Below, one piece after another: positions 1 through 13,215 of a stretch of 64,000 bases of DNA (position 1 is its first letter; each line of letters opens with the position of its first letter). The notes below the pieces were generated by a model. It was not told the origin of the DNA. It made no database searches and saw only the letters and a program-made list of their open reading frames with translations. Origin of the DNA: Cytospora piceicola (Eukaryota > Ascomycota > Sordariomycetes > Diaporthales > Cytosporaceae); contig JALQBC010000054.1 of assembly GCA_023375675.1 (NCBI GenBank), positions 124,001-188,000 of the forward strand, written 5' to 3'. A program made the translations under genes and the position numbers.

Positions 1-1839
1 ACGTATATAAAGTATATAACTCTTATAGAGTATAAAATAACTTCTTTATATATCGGTATATAAATATACGAATTTAAAAAACCTACCGATTTATCGATAT
101 TTTTTAATACTACTATAAAACAGATAGAAGAAGCTTAAAAGACTATATAGTCTTCGAACGTAATAAAGTAAACTACCTTTTACTATATATTAAAATAGAA
201 TCTAGGATTAAAGATTACTTAATAAATACTTATTGAATTTATTCTTAATATAAATATATAAACTAACGTAAAGTAATAAAAACCTAAGAAAGAAAGAGGT
301 TAATATATAACCGACTTCGGACTTTATAATAACTATTTTTAAATAAAGAAGTTTTTAAAGAATTATTTTAAAAGAAAATATTAAAAAAGGTAACACTTTT
401 AAAAGAAAAACAGAGTTAAGCTAAACAATTAGTATAATAAGCAATAAAGAAAGTAAAAAACTACTTAAGCTATTTAAAAAGAACTATCTAATAGTAAAAG
501 ACTAAAAAGGTATTTTAACGTAATACGTATTAACTACTATAATTATATATAATTAAAAATATAAATCGTTAAAATTAAGCTATATGTATTATTAAACAGT
601 AGCGCTTTAAGGAATTTTATCTTTTAAAAGTAGTTAATCGATATAGGCTAGCTTATTATAAGAAGAAAGAACTATATTAACTCGGAATAATTAAAAGAAC
701 TAACATTACTTATAATAACAAATAAATTAATAATAAAACTAACTATCTTTCTATTACTATTTAATAGTATAATAAAACCTTAACTTCGATATTACAGATC
801 TTCCGAATTATAATATAATACTAAGTATTATATAGTTTAAAAAGTATAACTAATATATTACTTAGATCACTAGTTAAATTAACTAAGTAAACCGTACTTT
901 AGTTAAAGAGATAATTAATAATATAATAAGAAAGAGTTTAGTGTTTAAAAACAGCTTAAGAAAACAGCGCTTAAACGTACTCGATAATACTTTTAAAAGA
1001 GTTTAAAGAACTACTTCGGATTTAAGACCTTTACTTAAAAAAGACACTTTAAAGAAATATTATATTATTAAAGAAGTATTAACTAAGCTTTTAAATAAAT
1101 GAAATATAAAATAATTACCTTTAAACATAGCAGGATAATAGTATAAATATATAATTAGAAAGGTATACTTAACTATAAAAATAAAAGGTAATTAGTACTT
1201 ATAACTTAGTTAATATAAAATATCGAAAGATATAGGTATAAGGTATAAATATAATATAAAGCTAAGCTATTAATAATAAAGATAATTATAGTAATAAGAA
1301 AAAGAATAGTATTATATTAAAAACGATAATATATTTAAAATATAAGGAAATAGTTAAGTAAGTATAACACTACTATAATAATTCGTAAGTTATTTATAAA
1401 AAGCTAAAACAGTAAAGAAAAAAACTTAAAAACTATATTTTAAAAATAAAGTATAAGAAGTATATTAAACTATTTTTAAAAGTCTTTAATACCGGACTAC
1501 TTACATATACTTAATAAGATTATAGAATACTTTTAAAAGAAAACATATAACCGAAGTTTTAATAAATCTGTAAGTTAAATAAAGACTAACTTAAAGTACT
1601 ACGGAAGTACTTAAACGAAAACTTAGCGAAAGGTTATATATAACGATTAATATCGCCGGTAAAATACCTAATCTTATTTATTTTAAAGAAAAACAGAAAG
1701 TTAAGATTATACGTTAACTACTAATAACTTGATAAAATTATAGTAAAACACCGTTACCTCTTACTTTTAATTAAAGAACTTAGAAACAGACTATATAAAG
1801 TAAAACTCTTTATAGCCTTAAACTTAAAAAGAGCTTATA

Positions 1840-2435
1840 CCTTCCGTTAAGAAGGTTAATGTTTGTTTTATAAGGCAGGTAAGCACACAGAAATTATTAC
1901 CTATAAGATTTATACTACCTGTTTTTAATTCTGATTAAATCTGAATTATAATTATACTAATTCGCTATAGCACCTATCTAAAGGATCTAATTAGTTGTTA
2001 AAAGCAGTGAGTTTAGCCGTTAAACGGCTAAGAGAACTAGAGATTATAAGGCCTTTTAATGCCTGCCGGAAGACTTACAGTCACTTTAAGGCCTACGATA
2101 AGGCCCTTTATAGCAGACTTTAGGTTCGAACTAAGATACACGCTCGAGTTTTGTTTAGATTAAGACGTACTTACCTTAATCTAAATCTATAGAAAAAGGG
2201 CTATTAAACGGTATATTTAATTAAATCGTAGCCCTTAAGGTAGGCTTCCTATTAAAGCTAATAGTTTATTTTCTAGGTTTTTAAAGTTTTTAACCTAAAC
2301 CTTAGCCCTTCCTTCTCTTCCTCTCTACCGAAGATTTATATAAGCCTTTAGATTTAAATTAAGTAAGTAAGTAGGTTAGCTAGTAAGTTAACTAGTAAGT
2401 TAGCTATTAAATTAGCTAGTAACTAAGTAACTAAC

Positions 2436-2475
<40 letters not shown>

Positions 2476-2837
2476 TAAGTAAGTAAGTAAGTAGGTAAGT
2501 AAGTAAGTACGTTAATAAGTAGGTTAGCTAGTAGGTTAGTTAGTTTATTATTAAGTAAGTAAGTAAGTATATTAATAAGTAAAAAGGTTAGCTATTAAAT
2601 TAGCTAGTAAGTAAGTAAGTAAGCAAGTAAGTAAGTAAGCAAGTAAGTAAGTAAGTTAGCTAGTAAGTAGGTTAGCTAGTAAGTAGGTTAGCTAGTAAGT
2701 AAGTTAGTTAATAAGTAAGTTAGTTAATAAGTAATTCGGAGCAGCCTAAGCGGCGTATTTAACTAAGTAGCTATTAAGTTTGCGATCCTTCTTAACAGAA
2801 GGCCTTCTCGGCAGGCGGTTCTACCGCCGTTCCTTAG
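1840..2837 (-). mobile_element. TAAG-core non-coding element, copy 1 (998 bp, TA duplication)
   Basis: The element begins CCTTCCGTTAAGAAGG and ends CCGTTCCTTAG. It is flanked by TA on both sides (1838-1839 and 2838-2839). Copy B of the Gypsy element has the same site empty near 16990, with a single TA, so the target duplication is directly visible. The middle (about 2360-2735) is a degenerate TAAG microsatellite. I find no coding sequence. This copy is reverse-complemented relative to the other two. It has only one arm of the 82 bp inverted repeat carried by copies 2 and 3. The ends do not form a convincing terminal inverted repeat, so the class is uncertain; a non-autonomous DNA element that uses TA sites is the simplest reading. 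Confidence 0.85.
2360..2735. repeat. Degenerate (TAAG)n microsatellite tract in element copy 1
   Basis: Nearly uninterrupted TAAG/TAGC/TAGG tetranucleotide repeats. The pure block around 2430-2480 has about a dozen perfect units. This is the core of the element and is shared with copies 2 and 3, where it reads CTTA. Confidence 0.95.
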
Positions 2838-5800
2838 TAACCTAATTAAAATAAAAAAAGGTAAAGAATAGAAAATAGCGTTCCGAATAGGTTATAGATA
2901 TTATAAGTATATAGTAATACTATTTAGACTTATTAACATTTAAACTATATTTTAAGCTATTATTAATTATATATTATAAAAATATTTAGATATTACTATT
3001 GTCTTATACTTTAATAACAGCCTTATTTGCTTTAAAAACGAAAGTAAATATAAGGAGTACGTATATTAAGTACTTTAAGAACTATAAGAAATAAAACTAT
3101 TAGTTAAACTAAAGAAGAGTTTCTTTTATATTAAGAAAGTAAACTTTCTCGAATATATTACTTTATTAAAAGAAATACGAATATAAGACTTATAACTCGT
3201 AGTAGTTAAGAATTAGCTTATACTAACTAATCTTAAAGAAGTTAAAGGCTTTTTAAGATTTATAAACTTTTATTGATAATTTATTAAAAACTATAATAAG
3301 TATATAATACCTTTTCTTAATTCTATTAAAAAGAATATATTATTTAATTAGACTATAGAAGTATAAGAAGTATTCGATAAGCTTAAAGATATAATTATAT
3401 TAAAATTAGTTTTAATATAAAAGCTAATTCTTAAAAACTATTCGAAATCGAAATATACTTTTTAAACATTGTACTTAAAGGATAACTCGGATAACAAAAT
3501 AAGAATAATACGCTATATTTAGTTCTATTTATCTTTAAAAGACTTAATAAACTCGAACTTTAAGATTTAATATATAATAAAAAACTTATAGTAATTATCG
3601 AAGTATTTAAAGAATAAGAATCTTATTTAATAAAAGCTAAATAATAAGTAAAGGTTTACTTTAACTATAAACACTTAGTAACTTTTATAACTATTAAGGG
3701 TTTTAATAAGCGATAAGTATAATAAGTACAATTTATATCTTAATTTAATATTAACATCTATTATTATAAAAAGGTAGTAGATAACAGGATTAATTATACA
3801 GGTTTAAAATTAAGTCTTAGATTACTAATAAAACATTATATTAAAAATATAAAGTAGATTTAAATAAGATAATAATAGTACTTTTATTTAAAAATTAAAA
3901 TAGTTAAACGTTATATATAGAAATAATATAGATTTTAAATAGAAAACAGAACTTAAAGACTCTTAATAATAACTTATACTTAAAAGAAAAGAAAACCTTT
4001 AAGAAAAGAATAGTATACTTTTTTAAGTAAGTATACTTTACGTTTTAAAAAACTTATAATTTAAGCTTATTTACTAGATATATAAGGTACTAGCTTATAG
4101 ATATTAAAGAATTATATTAATAGTAAAAAGAATTTAGTAATATTATAAATTCTTTAATATACTATAATATATTACTATAATATTTAAAGAATATAATATT
4201 TATATTAAAAGTAAAGTAATATAATATAAGCTTTATAGAAAGCTAAAAGCATTACTAGTTATAATAAGGCTATAGAAGTTAGTAATAATAAATTTTATTA
4301 TTAAACTACCAAAGTTTAAAGAACTAATAACTAAAGTATTATTCGATAGTATTTTTATTACTATAAATAAGTTTATTAAATACGTTTACTATTTACTTTA
4401 TTAAAAATATTTAGTTATAAAAGAATTAGTATATTTATTTATATAAAATATTATTAATTAATATAGATTATTAATAAAACTTATTATAAATTATAATATT
4501 AAGTTTACCTTTTACTTTTAATAAAAACTAATAAACAGGTTAAAAGTAAAATATAAGCTTTTAATAGTTTTTAACTTATAAATAAATAAATAAAATAGCT
4601 TAACTAAATTATTAAAGCTTACTTTAAAAGTTATATTAACTATAAGTAAAATAATTAAGTTAACCTTTTATTATTAATATAACTTATTTATAATAACGTA
4701 AATATAAATATAATAGGAATATTATTATTTTCTACTAATTATAAATATAACGTTAAGGTTTATAAAGAACTATTATATAAAAACAATAATATAAAAGTAA
4801 TAAAATATATATATAAATTTATAAACTATATAAATATATTTTAAAAAAGGATTTATTTATTTATTAATAAACAATAGTATATTATAATTAAAGACGATCG
4901 AAAGTACTACTTTTAAAAGAGGGAGATAAAATCTATTTATTATATAAAAACACAAAAATAAAAAGACTTAGTAAAAACCTTAATTTTAAGAAACTTAAGG
5001 TATTTAAGCTTATTAAAAAGCTTTTAAACTTTAACTATAATTTTTTATTACCTTTAAGAATAAGGATATACCTAGTTTTTTATATTGTATTACTTAAACT
5101 AGCACTTTAAAATATATAGCTTAATAAAAAACTTAAACTAAACTATAAAATATAAGAGTATAAATCCGAATAAATATTAGATAAACAATAGACTAGTAAA
5201 GGAATAAAGTTTCTAGTTAAATATAGATGCTATAACTATTTAAAGAATATATAAGAATTACTAGAAAATGTAATATATTATAAAGTATTAATTAACTAGT
5301 ATAAAAAGACAACTAGTTAATAATATAAATTAATTAAGGTTATAACTAAACTAATTAAAACAGTTAGATAACAGACTTATAGCACTACCGGTTATAACTA
5401 ATATAACTAATAAAAACAGAACCTTATTAATTATAAAAGAGCGTTATTAGTTATAAAGGAATAATATTAGTTAAATACAATTCTGTGAATAATAACTTAA
5501 AAACTATAACTAGTTATTATAAGTAAAGACTAGTAAGATAAACTTAGCGACTAGTTTATAAAGGTAATAAATAATTACTAATACGAAAATACTGTTAATA
5601 GAAAATTAAACAACTTATTCTTTTAATTAAATACCGAACTAAAACTAATATTTACTTAGAAACTTAATAAGTTTGTTTTAATATTAGTTAAATTTATTAT
5701 TCTTTAACTATACTTTAATATATCTTTATTTATAAGAATAACACGAGGTTTTAATATAGCTTAAAAAGCAGCTTATTTTTTAGCCTTTATAGAATTTAGA

Positions 5801-6192
5801 TCTTTTATTTTTTTTTCGACTATAATAGATAATATACTTTTACTTTTTAAACTATTCTTACTTTTACGTTATTAGGTATATTGACTTTAACTAAGTTTCT
5901 TTAATTTTATTATAAAGATTTTACTTTTAATCTACGATATTTTATAACTCGGTAGGATTAAAACTAAAAACGTTATAAGAAGAACGACTTTAATAAGATT
6001 TAATACTATAAGACTTATAGGTAAGGTAAAAAAGTATATTAATATAAGTTAGTAAAGCAGTAGAAATAAAGACGTTACGCTTAACTATAGGTTTTATAAA
6101 TACTAGGGAACGGCTGTAGGACCGCCTACCGAGAAGGCCCTCCGTTAGGAAGGATCGGAAACTTAATAGCTAGTTAGTTAGATAGTTAAATA

Positions 6193-6274
6193 CGCCGCTT
6201 AAGCTGCTCCGGATCCGATAGAGTAACGCCCTTCGGGCGTTACTTTATCGTCTCCTCTGTAGCCTTAAGCGGCG
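6193..6274. repeat. 82 bp imperfect inverted repeat (hairpin/cruciform) in copy 2
   Basis: The outer arms CGCCGCTTAAG and CTTAAGCGGCG and the inner arms GAGTAACGCCC and GGGCGTTACTT pair around a TTCG tetraloop. The same structure is conserved in copy 3. In copy 1 only the outer arm remains. Confidence 0.88.
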
Positions 6275-6279
6275 AGATA

Positions 6280-6987
6280 ATTAACTAACTAACTAACTTA
6301 CTAGCTACTTTACTAACTAACCTATTAGCTAACTTACTTATATACTTACCTACTTACTTACTTACTTAATAACTAAATAACTAACTTACTAGCTACTTTA
6401 CTAACTAACCTATTAGCTAACTTACTTATATACTTACTTACTTACTTACTTACTTAATAACTAAATAACTAACTTATTAGCTATTTTACTAGCTAACTTA
6501 CTTACTTACCTACTTACTTACTTACTTACTTAATTAATTACTTAGTTACTAGCTAACTTACTAACTAACTTACTAACTAACTTACTAACTAACTAACTAA
6601 CTACTTTACTTATTTACTTACTTACTAGTTAATTTAATAGCTAATTTAATAGCTAACGTTTTAACTAACTTACTTACTTACTTACTTAGTTACTAGCTAA
6701 CTTACTAACTAACTTATTAACTAACTTACTTATTTACTTACCTACTTACCTACTTACTTACTTACTTATTTACTTATTTAATAGCGAATTTACTTACTAG
6801 CTAATTTACTAGCTAATTTACTTACTTACTTACTTACTTATTTACTTACTTACTTATTTACTTACTTACTTACTTATTTACTTACTTACTTACTTATTTA
6901 CTTACTTACCTACTTACTTACTTACCTACTTACTTACTTATTTACTTATTTAATAGCGAATTTAGTTACTAGCTAATTTACTAGCGA

Positions 6988-7021
<34 letters not shown>

Positions 7022-7086
7022 CTACTTACTTACTTACCTACTTACTTACTTACCTACTTACTTACTTACCTACTTACTTACTTACC

Positions 7087-7130
<44 letters not shown>

Positions 7131-7191
7131 AACTAACTTACTAACTAACTTACTAACTTACTTACTAACTAACTTACTAACTAACTTACTA

Positions 7192-7228
<37 letters not shown>
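6280..7228. repeat. Long (CTTA)n microsatellite tract in element copy 2
   Basis: About 950 bp made almost only of CTTA, CTAA and CTAG tetranucleotides, with a period-4 register broken by short TTTA and TAGC variants. It is the longest simple-sequence tract in the window. Confidence 0.95.
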
Positions 7229-7240
7229 ATTCGAATCTAA

Positions 7241-7678
7241 AGGCTTATATAAGCCTTCGGTAAAAAAGAAAAGAGGGAAAGGCTAGGGTTCGGGTTAAGA
7301 ACCTTAAGAACTTACAGAATTAGAACTATTAGCTTTAATAGTAAGCCTACCTTAAGGGCTACGATTTAATTAAATATACCGTTTAATAGCCCTTTTTCTT
7401 AAGTTTCAGATGTAGGTAAGTACGTCTTAATCGGATCAAAACTCGAGCGTACATCTTAGTATAAGCCTAAAGGCCTAAGTAAGTAAAGAGGAAAGGAAAG
7501 GCTAGGGTTCGGGTTAAGAACCTTAAGAACTTACAGAATTAAAACTATTAGCTTTAATAGTAAGCCTACCTTAAGGGCTACGATTTAATTAAATATACCG
7601 TTTAATAGCCCTTTTTCTACAGATTCAGATTTAGGTAAGTACGTCTTAATCGGATTAAAACTCAAGCGTGCATCTTAG
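7241..7678. repeat. 219 bp tandem duplication inside element copy 2
   Basis: Two adjacent units of 219 bp (about 7241-7459 and 7460-7678). The markers GGCTAGGGTTCGGG (7281 and 7500) and CATCTTAG (7452 and 7671) are each offset by exactly 219. The units are nearly identical, so the duplication is younger than most of the RIP damage nearby. Confidence 0.88.
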
Positions 7679-8139
7679 TTCGAACTTAAGGTCTGCTGTA
7701 AAGGGCTTTATCGTAGGCCTTATCGTAATCGGCCTTATCGTAGGCCTTAAAGTAACTATAAGTCGTCCGGCAGGCATTTCGAAACCTTAAAGTAACCGTA
7801 AACCTTCCGGCAGGTATTAAAGGCCTTATAATTGCTAGTACATTTAGTTACGGAACGACTAGAATTACTGCTTTTAACAGCTAATCAGATCCTTTAGACG
7901 GGTGCTATAGCGAATCAGCATAATTATAATTCAGAGCTAATCAGAATTAAAAACAGGTAGTACATATCTTAAGAGCAATAATTTTCTATTATACTCGCCC
8001 GCCTTATAAAACAAACATTAACCTTTTTAACGGAAGGTATAGTGTATATAATATAAGAACTTTTAACTTTACTAAATATAACAGATTAAAAAGGTATAAA
8101 TATATATAAATATAAAGAAAATTACTTATAAGTTTTTAA

Positions 8140-8625
8140 AGATAAAGACTAATAAAGAAAATAATATTATAACTTAAAGGTTAAAGTATTAAATAATTAT
8201 ACAGATAGAAGTTATATATAGCTTAAGTAAAGCTAGTATATTAGAATAAACGGAATTTCTATTAAGGAATTCTAGCTTACTTAAAAACCTATTAAGGTTT
8301 AAGTTACAGATATATAAAATACTATATATTTAATATATATTAAAGATAGATATATAAGATATTATATATTTAATATATCCTTTAACTAAAAAACTAAATA
8401 TATAAAATAGCTACTGCTATTATGTAAAAAAAGATTTTATAGCTAGTCTTTAGTTATTAATCTAAATATTATTCTTATAATAAGTTTTATTACCTTTTAA
8501 TTATTATAATAGATAAGCTTAAAGTATTACTTAAGATACTATATATATATTCTACTAATAATATTAATTCTACCGGTTATAATAAGTACCGTTATAAAGG
8601 TTATATAGTAATTATAATATAGTAT
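8140..8625 (-). repeat. LTR-like direct repeat, left copy
   Basis: About 485 bp, repeated in direct orientation at 12720-13215. Shared landmarks include GTTATATATA followed by AAGTA-AGCTAG, ACCTATTAAGGTT, and a TATATATTCTACTAATAATATTAA block followed by ACCGGTTATAATAA. It abuts the truncated reverse-transcriptase end of the minus-strand Gypsy relic, so it is best read as that element's 3' LTR. LTR ends cannot be placed exactly because the termini are RIP-mutated. Confidence 0.7.
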
Positions 8626-11600
8626 TTTTAAGAAAGTTTGCTTTTTAATGTAAAAGAACCTCTTTTTTAGTTTTATTAATAGTTTTATATCTTATAGTAT
8701 TTTTAATACTTTATATATATATTCTTTATACTTACTTGTATTTTTATAGTAGATAAAAATATTGTTAAAGTATATAATAATAGTAATATTTAAATATTTT
8801 TGTAATATATAATTAATTATACTTTAAAATATAGTTAAAACGTAAATAAGCTTAAATAGTATTATTATATACTTATAGTATCTATAGCGTATTTTAAACG
8901 TTATTCTATATTCTTTTCTTTTTTTATTTTAATTAAGTAGTAAGCTTTTTTTTAGTTTAAAGCTATAAAACCCTTTACTTTATATAGTTTGTTTTAAAGT
9001 TCTTTAATTATAAGTAAAAGGTATTGATTTTTAAATATAAATTTATTAAGCTATTAGTAGTTAATATATAATTTTAACTTTCTGTTTTATTTAAAAATAA
9101 AATTAAGATTAAGTATTTTATTAATAATATTAATTATTATATATAATCTTTTATTAAGTTTATATTTAACTATTTTTAAAGTACTTTAAGTTAATTTATA
9201 TTTAATTTATAAATTTATTAAAACTTTATTAATATTCTTTCTTTTAAAAGTATCTTATAATCTTATTTATTATATTTAAGTATTCTTATATTAAATACTT
9301 TTAAAAATAATCTAATATATTTCTTATATTATTTTAAAAATATTCTTTTTAAGTTTTTCCTTTACTTTTATAGCCTTTTATAAGTAACCGGTAAACTATC
9401 GGAATAGTTCTTATACTTATTTAAATATTTTCTTATATTTTTATTGTTACTTTTAATATAATAATATTCCTTTTTATATAGCTATAATTATTTATATTAT
9501 TAACAGCTTTACTTTATATTATATTTATACTTTATATTTATATCTATTATAAGGTAGAAGCTTAGTAGTAGCTTAAGTATACGGCTTAAGCTCTTACTTA
9601 GTAACGTAGCTAAATTTAATTTGTATGTAAATTAATACGAACCTTTTTAGCTTAGTTAATAAAAAGGTTATCTTAGTAATATAACTAATAGCTATAAGTG
9701 CTAGCTAACTTTAAGCCTTTTTAAAGCTAGCCTATTATAATATCTTTTAATATTTTAAATAAACTAAGTTATAACTATTAGTTACTTTTGTTTTATAGCT
9801 AAGTTTACCTTTATAATTATATATTTTCATTTTATTCTACTGTTTTTATAAGTATTTACTTTTTATTTAATTTATTTAAAAGTATAGCTAATACTTTTTT
9901 AATAATATAATCTTTTTTAAAGACATTTTCTTTTTATATAGCTTTTAAACCTTAAATAGTTCTTTAAACTATTTTAAAGATATTATTAAGAACGTTTAAG
10001 CGTTATTTCTTTAAGCTATTTTAAAAAACTAAACTCTTTTTTAATATACTATTAATTATCGTTTTAATTAAAGTATAGCTTACTATATTAATTTAGCTAG
10101 TAATGTAATTAATATATAAGTTATATTTTTTAAACTATATAATACTTAACATTATATTATAATCTAAAAGGTTTATAATATTAAAGCTAAAAGTCTTATT
10201 ATACTATTAAATAGTAATAAAAAGGTAATTAATCTTATTATTAATTTGTTTATTATTATAAATAATATTACGTTTTTTAATTATTTTATATTAGTATAGT
10301 TTTATTTCTTTATAATAAGCTAGTATAGTTTTCTTTTTTTATAATAAGCTAGTTTATATTAATTAACTGCTTTTAAAGAAATAAAAATTTTTTAACTGCT
10401 ATTATCTAATAATATACTATATATAACTTAATTTTACTAATTTATATTTTTAATTATAAATAGTTATAATTATTAACGTATATTATATTAAAGAATTATT
10501 ATAGTTATATACTATTAGATAATTTTTTTTTTAATAGCTTAAGTTATTTAACTTAGTTATAAGTTTATTTAAAAAGCATTATCTTTTTTAATTCTTTTTT
10601 TAAAATAATTAATTTAAAACTTTTTTATTTAAAGGTAGTTATTATAAAGCTTAAAGTTAGTTATATATTAACTGTTTTTATTTTTAAGTTTTTATTACCT
10701 TATACCGATTTATATATTTATATTAAAAATAAATATAGTAAGTATTTATTAAATACGTTTTAAACGTAGTTTATATTTTAATATATAATAAAAGATAGTA
10801 TTTCTTATTAAGTTTAAAGATTATATAGTTTTTTAAGTTATTTTATTTATTTTTTAATAGTATTAAATATTATTATTAAGTTAATAAACTTCTTAAATCT
10901 AAATATTTATTTATTAATATAAAAAAAGGTTATTTTATACTTTATAAAAGTAATATATTAAGTTTTATTATTTATCGTTAATATATAATATTTAAATAAT
11001 TTATAGTATATATATAAAGTATTTTAAAGATAAGTAAAATAAGTTATTTTATTATACTTTTAATTTAAAAGTAGCTTCTTTAGTTTTATTTAAAATAGTT
11101 TTATATATAGTAAAATAAATATTGTTTTTATAAAAAGTAAAGTTTACTACTTTATTTAAAAAATACTATAATTTATTTAACGTATATTAAACTAATATTA
11201 AGTTTATTTTAATATAAAGTTATTAGTAATACTATTATTAATTTAGTAATTAAAGTTTTTTAAATACTTTTAAATATATTTTAAGTTTATATTATTAATA
11301 AGCTTTAATTTTAATAATTTTATTTATTAAATCGTTTTATTTATAGTATTAACTATAATCTTTTTATATTTAATAAAATTAGTAATTTATTATTTATTAT
11401 TATATATTTTTATTTTATAATATATAAAGTATACGTTTATTTAAAGGGGATTTTCTTTAAAAAAGCTATTATATTAATAGTATTTACTTTTACTTTAATT
11501 ATTAAAAAGGTTAAAATAAGTATATTATTATTATAATAAAGTTTTAATAAAGCTTTACTTTAATATTTTTAAAAGTATTTTTAAAGGTTTTTATTTTTTT

Positions 11601-12660
11601 AAGATTCTTTTACTACTTAAGTTAATTATTTAGTATTAAAATAGTTTAAGTTACTATTTTTAATTACTATATTATATAGTATATTAAGTTTATTTATTAA
11701 AAAAAGTCGATATTTTATAATATATACTAATATTTTATTTTCTTTTAAATATAAACTTTCTTTTAAGTTACTATAATAATTTTATATAAAATATCTTTTT
11801 TTATTATAATAAAGTATTTAAGCTTTAATTTATCTTTATAATTTATAGAGTTTAGTTTTATAAGTATTATATATTATTTATATATAATACTATTTTTATA
11901 ACTTTTTATATTACTTTAAAATTCTTTTTAATATTAAAAGTAAAGGTTTTAAAGCTAAGCTAATTAAAAGTCTTTTTATTATATTCTATAAGTTATCTTT
12001 TATACTTATAATTATTAATATAAACTACTATTTTAATATACTATAAGAAATTGTCTAGTTAACCTTTTTTAATAGTATTATTTTTAATAATACTTTTTAA
12101 TATTTTATAAAACCGATCGATTAAAATATTATCTAGTTATTTTAAAATAGCAATAATTTATTAGAACTTTATAAGTTATTTAAAGCGAAAGTATATAAAA
12201 CGTATTTATTAAGGTTATACTTTACTTATTATTTTATTTTTAAGTTTTTTAAAGGTACTTTTAAACGCTTTTTTAAAGTTTTAATGTTTTTTTAAAGATT
12301 TTCTTTATATCGGTTTTCCTTTTACTTAAAATATATTCTAAATAGTTATATATAGTTAGTTCGAACTACTTAAAAGCTATTATTTCTAGTTATTTAACTA
12401 TAAAAAAGATTGTTAGCTTTTTTATAAATTTATTATTTATAGTATTAAAAATAGTAATATACTATAGTAAAAAACCTTAAAAATGTTTTTTTAATATTAT
12501 TAAAAGCTTTAAGTTTATTTAACTTAATTTTAAATTATTTTTCCTTATAGTTAATATTTATAAGTTTACCTTTCTTATTAAGTTTCTTTAAGTTTTTAAT
12601 TTTAGACTTAGCTATAATATAGTTTACTTTATAGCGTATTATATAATATAAATTATATAA
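8626..12660 (-). mobile_element. Ty3/Gypsy relic, minus strand, same family, truncated after reverse transcriptase
   Basis: On the complementary strand this segment matches copies A and B. The gag start lies near 12600 (with the KLNKLK-FNNIKK pattern seen in copy B at 13514-13560), followed by the protease/RT-proximal region around 10000-10500 and reverse transcriptase near 8700-9050. Reading then stops at the left LTR-like repeat: the RNase H and integrase regions that follow in copies A and B are missing. It is therefore about 2 kb shorter than copy B. Every frame is full of TAA/TAG. CA/TG depletion is strong. Either an internal deletion or a truncated insertion explains the structure. Confidence 0.78.
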
Positions 12661-12719
12661 TAATAATAATGTTATTTACGTCTATATATATACTATTTTA
12701 TATAATACCTCTTATAAAG

Positions 12720-13215
12720 CGTTTATAAATAAAGAGAGTAGTGCTTCTTTATCTATTATAACTTAAAGTTAAGATATTAAGAGGTTATATAAATAAGAAG
12801 TTATATATAACCTAAGTAGAGCTAGCACTATAAAAGACAGAATCTTTATATAAAAGTTCTAACTAATTAAGTAACCTATTAAGGTTAAGGTTATAATGCT
12901 TAAAGTACTTAACCTGTAAGTATAGTAAGCAAAAAGAGCTTATAATGCTAATACTGTAAGCATCCCGAGCTTATAACTAAAGAGCTAAATATATAATATA
13001 ACTAGTTACTATTTAAAAAGCTTTTATAGTTTACTCTTTAATTATTAATCTTTAGTATTATCTTTATATAATAAAACTTACTTCTTTTTAATTATAATAA
13101 TAAAAAGCTTTAGTATTATTTAATTATATATATATATATATTCTACTAATAATATTAACCTTACCGGTTATAATAAAGTACTTTTATAAAGGTTATACTA
13201 TAATTATTATATTTT
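12720..13215 (-). repeat. LTR-like direct repeat, right copy
   Basis: Direct repeat of 8140-8625. It lies next to the gag end of the minus-strand relic and also just upstream of the gag of plus-strand copy B, so it could have served either element. It keeps some CA/TG (for example around 12890-12990), making it less damaged than the left copy. Confidence 0.68.

Larger units (their letters stand above)
1..6100 (+). mobile_element. Ty3/Gypsy retrotransposon relic, copy A (pol, RIP-degraded)
   Basis: This is a dead LTR retrotransposon body, entered at the window edge inside pol. It aligns along its length with copy B from about 15060 onward, apart from one insertion in each copy. Reverse transcriptase follows the Ty3/Gypsy order: around 3007-3018 the codons for the catalytic motif now read Y-F-N-N, so both aspartates have become asparagine, and the following K-YKEYV and FFYIKKVNFLEYI segments match the family. 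The integrase core is readable at about 4290-4760 (KLPKFKELITK, then a DSI-ITINKFIKY pattern), which resembles Tf1/sushi-type chromoviruses. Stop codons occur every few codons in all frames. The reverse transcriptase is split by a 998 bp element at 1840-2837. From about 5700 to 6100 I see only AT-rich 3' sequence and no convincing LTR. Family assignment is firm; exact ends are not. Confidence 0.88.
6103..8037 (+). mobile_element. TAAG-core non-coding element, copy 2 (1935 bp)
   Basis: Starts CTAGGGAACGG and ends GGAAGG, flanked by TA at 6101-6102 and 8038-8039. Order from left to right: terminal motif, an 82 bp inverted repeat, about 950 bp of CTTA-type microsatellite, a conserved 3' portion of about 800 bp present in all three copies, and the GC-rich end. 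The 3' portion carries a 219 bp tandem duplication that copies 1 and 3 lack. It is less RIP-mutated than the Gypsy bodies around it, keeping several CA and TG steps. No open reading frame of note. Confidence 0.85.

Noticed and set aside
2360..7228. TAAG/CTTA tracts as telomeric or CRISPR-like arrays
   Set aside because: Unit is a 4-mer, not a fungal telomere repeat (TTAGGG), and there are no spacers. The tracts lie inside a transposable element with defined ends.
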